A DNA stretch of 64,000 bases. Source: Vesta saturnalis. Its lineage: Eukaryota > Arthropoda > Insecta > Coleoptera > Lampyridae. Shown piece after piece: positions 44,781 to 56,589 of the stretch. The position numbers and the translations under genes are program-made. The stretch is from positions 510,001-574,000 of the forward strand of contig JARFJB010001357.1 of the NCBI GenBank assembly GCA_036346205.1. Direction: 5' to 3'. The notes below the pieces were generated by a model. It saw nothing but the letters and a program-made list of their open reading frames with translations, did no database searches and had not been told where the DNA came from. The first letter of the stretch is position 1. The number at the start of each line of letters is the position of its first letter.

Positions 44781-46434
44781 ACATGGGCGTGTAAAAAAGT
44801 GAAAGTTACAAGTGACCTACAAAATCCAAAATGGCGGCGTAAGGTGTCCCTATTCTACTAATGATAAACAAGGATAGGACACAGTGTAACAAATTGGTAT
44901 CTGACGTTATATAATAACCTTTCTTTAGCTGCAGGTTTATTTCAACGTTGTTCTTATAGAATACAGCGCGAAATTGTCTAATTATGTATATAATATTTAT
45001 TTACTTACGAGTACTACATAATTTAGCTAAATTTAGTATTTTAAGCGTTCGGTTGTTCATATTATACGCCCACTTAAAAACAAATTGCCGTAAACTAAGT
45101 GCAGTTATACATAGAATACGCAACCCGATGCATGGGTTTCAGGTTTCGATAAGAATAACGCGGACCGCTGCGAGGACCGCCAGACTGTGTCCCACGAATA
45201 TGTCCACATAGGAATGGGCCAATTTTTTTTTTCAAAAAAACCAAAATCATGATCGTAAATTGGTTTTAGTACATGTAAAAAGTAAGATATTTGAGACTGC
45301 AAAAGAATATAAAAAAAAACAATTTAACCCAACGGGAATTTTCTTATTAAACATGCAGATCTGTCAACGTGTTAAAATTGTAATTAAACTATTCAATTTT
45401 AACTTATTTATTTAAGTAACAAATATTTATTATTTGTTCTTTACCAGAATTCCCAAAAGTTTTTTATCAAAAAAATATTTAAAATAAAGCTTGAAATGTC
45501 CTTAAAAAGTCCTGAAATTTTCAGAGACCCGCTGGCTGCTACATGTTGCCCTACAATAGCGCACGTGACTTGAAAGAATTTAAATTTACATAGATATTAT
45601 TGAATCTGTATGCTTTTCTTGAAAATAATTACCTCTAGTTTACAAATTTCAATTAGACAGAAAGAATTATGGCTTTCATTGTGACTTACAGAGTTTTAAA
45701 TCATGTTGCAAGCTAACAATTTTGATTATAACTTAACGAGTTTTAAATATTGTTGCAATGATGTTTCCCGCCCCCAAAACCACGGCCACCCTGTGCAGGT
45801 GTAGATAGTTCGAATAATACAAGTTAAGATAGATTGCGTTTCTTCCTGAGTGAGCAACATTTATTAAAACGTGTAAAACGTGAACTTGTCTTGCGTTAAA
45901 TTAGTGCTGTTTAATCCAGAAGCTTATTTTATCAAGTTATTATGCCTAAAAAGGTTTGTTACAACCCGAATCACTGTGGTTGAGAAAAATGTTATTAAGA
46001 CAATTCCATCATTGAAAAAAAGGCCCAGAGAGGAGAATATGTTAACGTGTCCTGCAAATTATTGTTGCCGAAGGGGAATGAACCTTCAGAAAATAGCTTT
46101 GTAAAGAAAACTCTATTAACGACAATGATAACAATAATAATATTCTAAATGTTAAAATTGAGAGTAGCATGGAACTGATATAGATTTTGAAGAGAGAGGC
46201 GTTGGAACAGACAGGACGTTTTTGGTTAAAAAAAAGAGTTCTCGAAAAAAAAATTCATTGATCAACTGTCACACCAATAAATTGGAGCGTTATGATATTA
46301 AAAAATTAATATAAAATTACCTATAAGTTGGCAAAAAAAGCAAAATTAATCCAAAAGCAGTACGGATTCAATTTTAAACATTTCCCAGCTACTTATATTG
46401 AGCAAATACATAAATTTGTCATTGTGTAAATTGA
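44781..46434. other. Intergenic, no gene seen
   Basis: AT-rich. Small frames at 44984-45211 and 45880-46104 have no recognisable family. Confidence 0.4.
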
Positions 46435-49400
46435 GCGTGTGACAGTGTGAGTGTGTGTGTATTTGTGAGTGTATGTGTCAGAATGTGTGAGTGTGTGAGT
46501 GTGTGAGTGTGTGAGTGTGTGAGTGTGTGAGTGTGTGAGGGTGTGTGGAGTGTGGTGTGGTGGTGTGTGAGTGTGTGAGGTGTGAGTGGGAGTGTGTGAG
46601 TGTGTGGGTGGTGGAGTGTGTGAGTGTGGTGTGTGTGTGGGTGTGTGGTGTGTGGTGTGTGGTGTGTGAGTGTGTGAGTGTGGTGTGGTGTGGTGGTGTG
46701 TGTGTGTGAGTGTGGTGTGAGGTGTGTGGGTGTGATGTGTGGAGTGTGTGAGTGTGTGGTGTGTGGAGGTGTGTGAGTGTGTGGTGTGAGTGTGTGTGTG
46801 TGTGAGTGTGTGAGGTGTGGTGGGTGTGAGGTGTGAGTGTGTGAGAGTGGAGTGGTGTGAGTGTGGTGTGAGTGTGTGAGTGTGGTGTGTGAGTGTGTGA
46901 GGTGGTGAGGTGTGAGTGTGGGGTGTGAGGGGTGTGGTGTGAGTGTGTGGTGTGTGTGTGAGTGTGTGAGGTGTGTGAGTGTGAGGTGGAGGTGGGTGTG
47001 AGTGTGTGAGGTGTGAGGTGGTGTGATGTGTGAGTGTGTGGTTGTGTGAGTGTGGGAGTGTGAGTGTGTGAGTGTGGTGTGGGTGAGGTGTGGAGTGTGT
47101 GGTGTGTGAGTGTGAGTGTGTGGAGTGTGTGGTGTGTGAGGTGTGGTGTGTGAGGTGTGAGTGTGTGTGTGAGTGTGTGGTGTGTGAGGTGTGTGAGTGT
47201 GGTGGTGAGTGTGAGGTGGAGTGTGTGAGTGTGGTGGTGGTGGAGTGTGGGTGTGAGTGTGGAGTGTGAGTGTGGTGTGTGAGTGTGTGAGTGTGAGTGT
47301 GTGAGGTGTGTGAGTGTGTGTGTGTGGGTGTGAGTGTGGGGGTGTGTGAGGTGTGAGGTGTGTGGTGTGTGTGTGTGGGTGAGTGTGGGGGTGTGAGGTG
47401 TGTGGAGTGTGGAGTGTGTGTGTGAGTGTGAGTGTGAGGTGAGGTGGAGTGGGGAGTAGTGTGGAGTGTGTGGTGTTGATGTGGGGAGGTGGTGTGAGTG
47501 TGAGGTGAGGTGTGAGTGTGTGGTGTGGGTGTGAGGTGTGAGTGTGTGAGTGTGTGGGGTGGTGTGAGGTGTGGTGTGTGTGGTGGAGTGTGAGTGTGGT
47601 GGTGGTGTGAGTGTGTGGGGGTGTGAGGGTGTGAGTGTGTGTGTGTGTGTGGTGTGTGGTGTGGTGGTGTGTGGGTGTGTGGTGTGAGTGGGGGAGTGTG
47701 TGAGGTGTGGAGTGTGTGAGTGTGAGTGTGAGTGTGGAGTGTGGGAGTGTGAGGTGTGTGTGAGTGTGTGAGTGTGTGAGTGTGGAGTGTGAGTGTGAGT
47801 GTGTGAGTGTGTGGAGGGTGATGTGTGAGTGTGAGTGTGTGAGTGTGTGTGGTGTGTGAGTGTGTGAGGTGTGAGGTGTGAGTGTGTGAGTGTGAGGTGT
47901 GAGTGTGTGAGTGTGTGGGTGTGAGGTGTGGGTGTGGGGGAGTGTGGGGAGTGTGTGAGTGTGAGTGTGTGAGTGGAGTGTGGAGGTGTGTGAGTGTGTG
48001 AGTGTGTGAGTGTGTGAGTGTGTGTGAGTGTGGGAGGTGTGGTGTGTGAGTGTGTGTGAGTGTGTGAGTGTGTGAGTGTGTGAGTGGGTGTGAGTGTGTG
48101 TGTGAGTGTGTGAGTGTGAGGTGTGAGTGTGTGAGTGTGTGAGTGAGTGGAGTGTGTGAGGTGTGGAGTGTGTGAGTGTGGAGTGTGGGTGTGAGTGTGT
48201 GAGTGTGGAGTGTGTGAGTGTGGAGGTGTGGTGTGGAGTGTGTGAGTGTGGAGGTGGAGTGTGAGTGTGTGAGTGTGTGAGTGTGGAGTGTGGGAGGTGT
48301 GTGAGTGGGTGTGGGAGTGTGTGAGGAGGTGTGAGTGTGGAGTGTGTGGAGGTGTGTGTGGTGTGTGAGGTGTGTGTGGAGGTGTGAGTGGGAGTGTGTG
48401 GGGGGGGAGTGTGAGGTGGAGTGTGTGGGGTGTGAGGTGTGGGTGTGGGAGTGTGGAGTGTGGGAGGTGTGAGGTGGAGGGTGGAGTGGAGTGTGGGGTG
48501 TGTGAGGTGTGAGTGTGTGAGTGTGAGGGAGGGTGTGTGGAGTGTGGAGGGGAGGGGTGGTGTGAGGTGTGAGTGTGGGTGGTGTGAGTGTGGGGAGGTG
48601 TGAGTGTGTGAGTGTGAGTGTGTGGTGTGGGAGTGTGGGTGTGAGGTGTGGGTGAGTGTGGAGGAGGTGTGTGAGGTGTGGTGTGGGAGTGTGGGTGAGG
48701 TGTGGAGTGTGTGAGTGTGGGTGGTGTGTGGTGTGGAGGTGAGTGTGTGGGTGTGAGGGGTGTGTGGGTGTGGGGGTGTGAGGGTGGGTGGGTGGAGGTG
48801 TGAGGGGGAGGTGGAGGTGGGAGGTGGGAGTGTGTGGGGTGTGAGGTGTGGGGTGGGAGGTGTGGAGGGGTGTGGGGTGTGGGAGGGATGTGTGTGAGTG
48901 TGAGGTGGGTGTGGGTGTGGTGAGTGTGTGGTGTGTGAGTGTGGGTGGGTGTGTGGTGTGTGGGAGTGTGTGGGGTGTGGGGTGGAGTGTGGAGTGTGGG
49001 AGGGAGGTGTGTGTGTGTGGGTGTGTGGGTGTGGTGTGGGAGTGTGTGGTGTGAGGGTGAGGTGTGAGGTGAGTGTGTGTGTGAGTGTGTGAGTGTGTGA
49101 GGGAGTGTGAGTGAGTGTGTGAGTGTGTGGTGAGTGGTGTGAGTGGGAGTGTGAGTGTGTGAGTGTGTGTGTGTGAGTGTGTGTGAGTGGGTGTGTGAGT
49201 GTGTGAGTGTGTGAGTGTGTGGTGTGTGAGTGTGTGAGTGTGGGTGGTGTGAGGTGTGAGTGTGTGAGTGTGAGTGAGGTGTGTGGAGTGAGTGTGTGTG
49301 AGTGTGTGAGGTGTGTGGTGTGTGAGTGTGTGTGGATGTGTGAGGTGTGAGGTGTGAGGTGTGGTGTGAGGTGTGAGTGTGTGAGTGTGAGTGGAGTGTG

Positions 49401-52400
49401 AGTGTGTGAGTGTGTGTGGTGAGTGGTGAGTGTGTGTGGTGTGTGAGTGTGTGAGTGTGTGTGTGTGTGGTGAGGTGTGAGGTGTGTGGAGGTGTGAGTG
49501 TGTGAGTGTGTGAGTGTGTGTGTGAGTGTGGAGTGTGGAGTGTGGAGTGTGTGAGTGTGTGAGTGTGTGAGTGTGAGTGGTGTGAGGTGTGTGTGTGGAG
49601 TGTGGGAGGTGTGTGAGTGTGTGAGTGTGTGAGTGTGTGAGGTGTGGTGTGTGGTGAGTGTGAGTGTGGAGTGTGTGTGTGGGTGTGTGAGTGTGTGGGT
49701 GGGAGTGTGGTGTGGAGGTGGGTGAGTGTGTGAGTGTGAGTGAGGTGTGTGAGTGTGTGAGTGTGTGTGGAGTGTGTGTGAGTGTGTGAGTGTGGTGTGA
49801 GTGTGGAGTGGAGGTGTGGTGGTGTGTGGTGTGTGAGTGTGGAGTGTGGAGTGTGTGAGGTGGAGGTGTGAGTGTGTGGTGTGGAGGTGGAGGTGGGGGT
49901 GGAGGGGTGTGGAGTGTGTGTGGAGTGTGAGTGGGAGGTGTGAGTGTGAGGTGTGGGAGGTGTGAGGTGAGGTGGTGGGAGTGTGGGGAGGTGTGTGGTG
50001 TGGAGTGTGAGTGTGAGGTGTGTGAGTGTGTGGAGTGTGTGAGTGTGTGGAGTGTGTGGAGTGAGTGTGAGTGTGTGAGTGTGGAGTGTGTGAGTGTGAG
50101 GTGTGAGTGTGGTGGAGGTGTGAGGTGTGGGAGTGTGTGAGGTGGTGAGTGTGTGAGTGTGTGTAGTGTGTGAGTGTGTGGTGTGTGAGTGTGTGAGTGT
50201 GTGGTGTGGGGAGTGTGAGTGTGAGTGTGTGAGTGAGTGTGTGAGTGTGTGAGTGTGTGGAGTGTGTGAGTGTGAGTGTGAGTGTGGAGTGTGTGAGGTG
50301 TGGTGTGTGAGTGTGTGTGTGTGTGAGTGTGTGAGTGTGTGGAGTGTGTGAGGTGTGAGTGTGTGAGTGTGAGTGTGTGAGTGTGTGAGTGTGAGTGTGT
50401 GGAGGTGTGTGAGTGTGTGTGTGTGTGAGTGTGTGAGTGTGTGAGTGTGTGTGTGTGTGAGTGTGTGGGTGAGTGTGTGAGTGGTGTGTGTGTGTGTGAG
50501 TGTGTGAGTGTGTGAGGTGTGTGAGTGTGAGGTGAGTGTGAGGTGTGTGAGGTGTGTGAGTGTGAGTGTGTGAGTGTGTGGTGTGTGTGGTGTGTGAGTG
50601 TGTGGTGTGTGAGGTGTGGTGTGTGAGTGTGGGGTGTGTGGGTGGTGAGTGTGTGAGTGTGTGAGTGTGTGGGTGTGGGTGTGGTGTGTGAGTTGGTGGG
50701 TGGAGGTGTGGGGTGTGGTGTGTGAGTGTGGGGGTGTGAGTGTGGGGTGTGAGTGTGTGTGTGGTGTGGGTGTGTGGTGTGTGGTGTGTGAGGTGTGTGA
50801 GTGTGTGAGTGTGTGGGAGGTGTGAGTGTGTGGTGTGTGTGTGGTGTGTGAGTGTGTGGGGTGTGGTGTGTGAGGTGTGGGTGTGTGGGTGTGTGGTGTG
50901 GGAGGTGTGAGGTGGTGTGGTGTGGAGGTGTGTGAGTGTGTGAGTGTGGTGTGGTGTGAGTGTGTGAGGTGTGGGGTGGGGTGTGGGTGTGTGAGTGGGT
51001 GGGGTGTGGAGGTGTGAGTGTGTGGGTGTGTGAGGGTGTGTGTGAGTGTGTGGAGTGTGAGTGTGTGAGTGTGTGAGTGTGGGTGAGGTGTGAGTGTGTG
51101 AGTGGAGTGTGTGGGTGTGGTGTGGAGTGTGTGAGTGTGGAGTGTGGAGTGTGGTGTGAGTGTGTGAGTGGAGTGTGGAGGTGTGAGGTGAGTGTGGAGT
51201 GTGTGGGGAGTGTGTGTGGAGTGTGGAGTGTGTGAGGTGTGAGGGAGTGTGTGAGGTGGAGTGTGAGTGTGAGTGTGTGAGGTGTGAGTGGAGTGTGTGG
51301 AGGTGTGAGGAGTGTGGAGTGTGTGAGTGGGAGTGTGAGTGTGTGAGTGTGTGAGTGTGGTGAGTGTGTGTGTGAGTGTGGAGTGTGTGAGTGTGATGTG
51401 AGTGTGAGTGTGTGAGTGTGTGAGGTGGGAGTGTGTAGTGTGAGTGTGAGGTGAGTGTGAGGTGTGGAGTGTGTGAGGTGATGTGTGTGAGTGTGAGTGA
51501 GTGTGGAGTGTGTGAGTGTGTGAGTGTGTGAGTGTGTAGTGTGTGAGTGTGTGAGTGTGTGTAGGTGGGAGGTGTGGGTGGGTGTGAGTGTGTGAGTGTG
51601 TGAGTGTGATGTGAGTGTAGTGTGAGTGTGTGGTGTGAGTGTGTGAGTGTGTGAGTGTGTGAGTGTGAGTGTGGAGTGAGTGTGTGAGTGGAGTGTGGTG
51701 GGGTGTGTGAGTGTGTGGAGTGTGTGTGAGTGTGTGTGAGTGTGTGTGTGGAGATGTGTGAGGTGTGGAGTGTGAGTGTGGGAGTGTGAGTGTGTGGAGT
51801 GTGTGAGTGTGGAGTGTGTGAGTGATGGAGTGTGTGAGGTGTGAGTGTGTGAGGTGTGTGGTGTGAGTGTGAGTGAGGTGTGAGTGTGTGAGTGTGTGAG
51901 TGGTGTGTGAGTGTGAGTGTGGAGTGTGTGAGTGTGTGGAGTGAGTGTGTGAGTGTGTGGAGTGTGGAGTGTGAGTGTTGAGTGTGAGAGTGTGTGAGAG
52001 TGTGTGAGTGTGTGGTGTGTGAGTGTGTGGTGTGAGGTGTGTGAGTGTGAGTGTGTGAGTGTGGGGAGTGTAGTGTGAGTGTGTGGGAGTGTGGAGTGTG
52101 AGTGTGTGTGAGTGTGTGGAGGTGTGAGAGTGTGAGTGTGTGAGTGTGGTGAGTGTGGAGTGTGAGTGTGTGAGTGTGTGGAGTGTGGGGAGTGTGTGAG
52201 TGTGTGAGTGGGGGTGTGAGTGTGAGGTGTGAGTGTGTGAGTGTGTGTGAGTGGTGGAGTGTGTGGAGTGTGGAGTGTGTGAGTGTGAGTGTGGTGAGTG
52301 TGTGAGTGTGAGTGTGGTGTGAGTGTGAGTGAGTGTGTGAGTGTGTGAGTGTGTGGAGTGTGTGAGTGTGTGAGTGGAGTGTGGAGTGTGTGAGTGTGTG

Positions 52401-55400
52401 AGTGTGTGAGGTGTGTGTGGGAGTGTGTGAGGTGTGAGGTGTGGAGTGTGGTGAGTGTGGAGTGTGTGTAGTGTGAGTGTGTGAGGTGTGTGTGAGTGTG
52501 TGAGTGTGTGGTGGAGTGTGAGTGAGTGTGTGAGTGTGAGTGTAGTGTGTGTGGAGTGTGAGTGTGAGGTGTGTGAGTGTGTGGGTGTGGGTGTGAGTGT
52601 GAGTGTGTGAGTGTGTGAGGTGTGAGGTGGAGGTGGAGTGTGAGGTGTGAGTGTGAGAGTGTGTGAGTGTGTGAGAGGTGTGAGTGTGTGAGTGTGTGAG
52701 TGGTGGAGGTGTGTGTGAGTGTGAGTGTGTGTGTGAGTGTGTGAGGTGAGGTGTGAGTGTGAGTGTGTGAGTGTGGTGTGGAGTGTGAGGTGGGTGAGGT
52801 GTGTGAGTGTGTGAGTGTGTGAGGTGTGTGGTGTGGGTGTGTGAGTGTGGGTGTGTGGAGTGGTGTGTGGTGGGAGTGTGTGGTGTGGTGGGTGTGAGTG
52901 TGTGAGTGTGTGAGTGTGTGGTGTGAGTGTGAGGTGTGGTGGGTGTGTGGGTGGTGTGTGAGGTGTGTGTGAGTGTGTGAGTGTGTGTGGGAGTGTGTGG
53001 AGTGTGTGTGTGGTGTGGTGTGAGTGTGTGGTGTGGTGGAGTGTGTGAGTGTGTGGTGTGGGGTGTGTGGTGTAGTGTGTGGTGGTGTGAGTGTGTGGAG
53101 GGTGTGTGAGGTGGTGTGGTGTGTGAGGAGTGTGTGAGTGTGGTGGTGTGGTGTGTGGTGGTGTGGGTGTGTGAGTGTGTGAGTGTGTGAGGTGTGGTGG
53201 GTGTGAGTGTGTGGTGTGTGAGTGTGTGAGTGTGTGGAGTGTGTGGGTGAGTGTGGAGTGTGGTGGGGGTGTGAGTGTGTGGTGAGTGTGTGAGTGTGTG
53301 AGTGTGTGAGGTGTGGAGTGTGGTGTGTGAGGTGTGGTGAGGTGTGAGTGTGTGAGGGTGTGTGAGGTGTGTGAGGTGGTGTGTGTGGTGTGAGTGTGTG
53401 GTGTGTGGAGTGTGGAGTGTGTGAGTGTGGAGTGGTGTGAGGTGTGTGAGTGTGAGTGGAGTGTGTGAGGTGTGTGTGTGGGTGTGTGGGGTGTGTGTGA
53501 GTGTGAGTGTGAGTGTGGGTGTGTGAGTGTGAGTGTGGAGTGTGAGTGTGTGAGTGTGTGAGTGTGAGTGTGTGGTGGTGTGTGAGTGTGTGAGGTGTGT
53601 GAGTGTGTGTGAGTGTGAGTGTGTGGTGAGTGTGTGAGTGTGGAGTGAGTGAGTGTGTGAGTGGTGTGAGGTGTGAGTGTGGTGAGTGTGTGAGTGTGGA
53701 GTGTGAGTGTGTGAGGTGGTGTGGTGTGTGGTGAGGAGTGTGGTGTGTGAGTGCGTGGTGTGTGTGTGAGAGTGTGATGTGTGAGGTGTGTGTGTGATGC
53801 GTGAGTGTGTGTGCGTGGTGCGGTGCGGTGCGGTGTAGCGTGTGGTGTGCGTGTGCGTGTGTGTGTGTGGTGGTGTGGTGTGTGGTGGTGGTGGGTGCGG
53901 TGGTGAGGGTGTGGTGTGTGCGTGTCGTGTGGTGTGGTGGTGTGCGTGTGTGTGTGCGTGATGCGTGTGGGTGCGTGAGTGTGTGTGGTGTGTGGGTGAG
54001 TGTGTTGAGGTGTGCGTGGTGTGATGATGAGTGTGGTGTGATGTGTGATATGTGTGTGATATGTGCTGTGCGAGTGTGTGTGGAGTGTGTGAGTGTGTGA
54101 GGTGGGTGTGAGTGTGTGGTGTGTGAGTGGGTGGAGGTGGAGTGTGTGTGTGGTGGTGTGTGGAGTGTGTGGTGCGTGAGGTGGTGTGAGGTGTGAGTGT
54201 GGTGGGTGTGTGGTGTGTGTGAGTGTGTGAGTGTGTGAGTGTGAGTGTGTGAGTGTGTGAGTGTGTGAGTGTGTGAGTGTGTGAGTGTGTGAGTGTGTGT
54301 GTGTGGAGTGTGTGTGTGAGTGTGTGAGTGTGTGTGAGTGTGGGTGTGTGAGTGTGAGTGGAGTGTGGGTGAGTGTGATGTGAGTGTGTGAGTGTGTGGA
54401 GTGTGGGTGTGAGTGTGTGAGTGTGTGAGGTGTGAGTAGTGTGGAGTAGTGTGAGTGTGTGAGTGTGGAGTGTGTGGGTGTGTGTGAGCGTGTGAGTGTG
54501 GTGTGTGAGTGGTGTGTGGAGTGTGAGTGTGTGGAGTGTGTGAGTGTGTGTGTGAGTGTGGTGTGAGTGTGAGGGTGTGAGTGTGAGTGTGTGTGTGTGG
54601 TGTGAGGTGTGAGTGTGTGAGTGTGTGATGTGTGTGTGAGGTGTGAGTGTGAGTGTGGAGTGTGTGTGTGTGAGTGTGAGGTGAGTGTGTGAGTGTGTGA
54701 GGTGTGTGAGTGTGGAGTGGTGTGGAGTGTGTGTGGGTGTGGTGTGTGAGTGTGATGATGTGTGTGGTGAGGTGTGTGTGAGTGAGTGGAGTGTGGTGTG
54801 AGTGTGAGTGTGTGTGAGGTGTGAGGTGTGTGAGTGTGGAGTGAGTGTGTGAGTGTGAGTGTGAGTGTGTGAGTGTGTGAGTGTGTGAGTGTGTGAGTGT
54901 GAGTGTGTGAGTGTGAGTGTAGTGGTGTGGTGTGTGAGTGGTGAGGGTGTGAGGTGGAGTGTGAGTGTGTGAGTGTGTGAGTGTGTGAGTGTTGAGTGTG
55001 TGTGTGGAGTGTGTGTGGTGAGTGTGTGAGTGGTGAGTGTGTGGTGTGTGAGTGTGGTGAGTGTGAGGTGTGGGTGTGGATGTGTGGTGTGAGTGTGTGA
55101 GTGTGAGTGAGGAGTGTGTGGTGGTGAGTGTGCTGTGGTGTGTGTGGTGTGGTGTGGGTGAGTGGTGTGGATGTGTGAGTGTGAGGTGAGTGTGGTGGAG
55201 TGTGTGTGTGATGTGAGTGTGACTGTGTGAGTGTGTGATGTGGTGCGTGAGTGTGATGTGTGTGGTGTGCGTGTGAGTGTGGAGTGTGTGGTGTGAGGTG
55301 TGGTGTGTGAGTGTGTGTGTGTGCGTGTGTGGTGTGTGTGATGAGTGTGTGATGTGAGTGTGAGGTGTGTGTGTGAGTGTGTGAGTGTAGTGGTGTGTGG

Positions 55401-55872
55401 AGTGTGTGTGTGAGGTGAGTGTGTGAGTGTGGAGGTGTGGTGTGTGGTGTGTGGGAGGTGGTGGGTGTGTGAGTGTGTGAGTGTGTGGGAGGTGTGGGTG
55501 TTTGTGTGATTGTGTGAGTGTGGGGTGTGAGTGGAGTGGTGTGTGGGGTGTGAGTGTGTGTGTGTGTGGGTGTGGTGTGGTGTGTGGTGGTGTGTGTGAG
55601 TGGTGTGTGGGGGTGGAGTGTGTGGGTGTGAGGTGTGAGTGGGAGTGGTGGGTGCGTGAGTGTGTGGTGAGTGGTGAGTGTGGAGGGTGGTGGTGTGTGG
55701 GTGTGTGGGGGTGAGCGTGTGAGTGTGTGGTGTGGGTGTGTGAGTGTGTGGTGTGGGTGTGAGGTGTGGGGAGTGTGTGTGTGAGTGTGTGGAGGTGGGT
55801 TGTGGTGTGTGTGGTGTGTGTGTGGGGTGTGGTGGAGGGGGGGGAGTGTGTGTGGTGGCGTGGGTGTGTGTG

Positions 55873-55899
<27 letters not shown>
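46435..55899 (+). repeat. 9.5-kb GT-rich simple satellite
   Basis: Nearly C-free on the + strand and made of GTGTGAGT-type units (8 bases) interspersed with GGTGTG and TGGAGTGTG variants, without a clean long-range period. It begins near GTGAGTGTGTGTGTATTTGTG and ends in a pure GT run before TTTTGTTTAAGC. CpG-bearing variant blocks (GTGCGTGGTGCGGTGCGG) occur at about 53755-54080, 55130-55330 and 55655-55870. The complementary strand is open for 3,160 codons of His/Thr/Ser/Leu/Pro, which is a by-product of a C/A/T-only repeat. Array length and unit errors could be affected by sequencing. Confidence 0.95.
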
Positions 55900-55903
<4 letters not shown>

Positions 55904-56589
55904 GTTTAAGCTGTGGGTTTTCGTGGCAAAAAGCAGGGTTTGGGTTTTTGGGGACAACACTGACCCCCCTTTATATATTGTCTTGTAATTGTTTTTCGCC
56001 GTTTGAGTAATAATTTTGCTTAAATGTACTTTTTCAAGTGAATTGTGGTTTAAATTTTGAATATTGATGAAATTATAAAATATTTGTTGCTTTTCTCATT
56101 AAAATAATTACACTCATTTGTGGGGACACAGAGGTTGTGGGGACATTGAAGTCTGATAAAGGCGTATACTGCGATCTTGAAATGTTAATTCATTTAATTG
56201 TATTTGATATTTACACATTTTATATAAAGTACTAAAATGTAGTTATTAAAACATTATAACTGTCACGAAATGGTTGACCGACTTTTGTAAATGTTGTATT
56301 TGGATACTTTGTGCATTTCAGTTCATCACTATTTAAAATAAAGCGACTTTAGAACAGTAACGGCCAAATTGGCGCTAGCGGAATATGATGTGGTTTAATG
56401 AATTAGGGTATAGCAAGCGAGTTCAAATTGTTTATAACCAACCACCATGTAGTATTTTACCCTTTAAATTAATATACTTTGTAGCCAATCACTTAGAATC
56501 TAAAATTTTATGAAAGGCTTGTTGTAAGACCGCATTTTGGGGAACTGTTTTAATTTTTCAAAGAAAAGTGGTTGACTAGGGGTGATACC
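55900..56589. other. AT-rich junction, no gene seen
   Basis: Unique-looking sequence between the two satellites; no supported frame. Confidence 0.4.

Noticed and set aside
46435..55899. Telomere repeat
   Set aside because: Insect telomeres are usually TTAGG; the unit here is GTGTGAGT-like with no TTAGG.
46478..55960. Minus-strand open frame of 3,160 codons (His/Thr/Ser/Leu/Pro)
   Set aside because: It is the complement of a GT/GA-only satellite. Stops need T followed by AA, AG or GA on that strand, which the repeat hardly produces. No domain and no start context.
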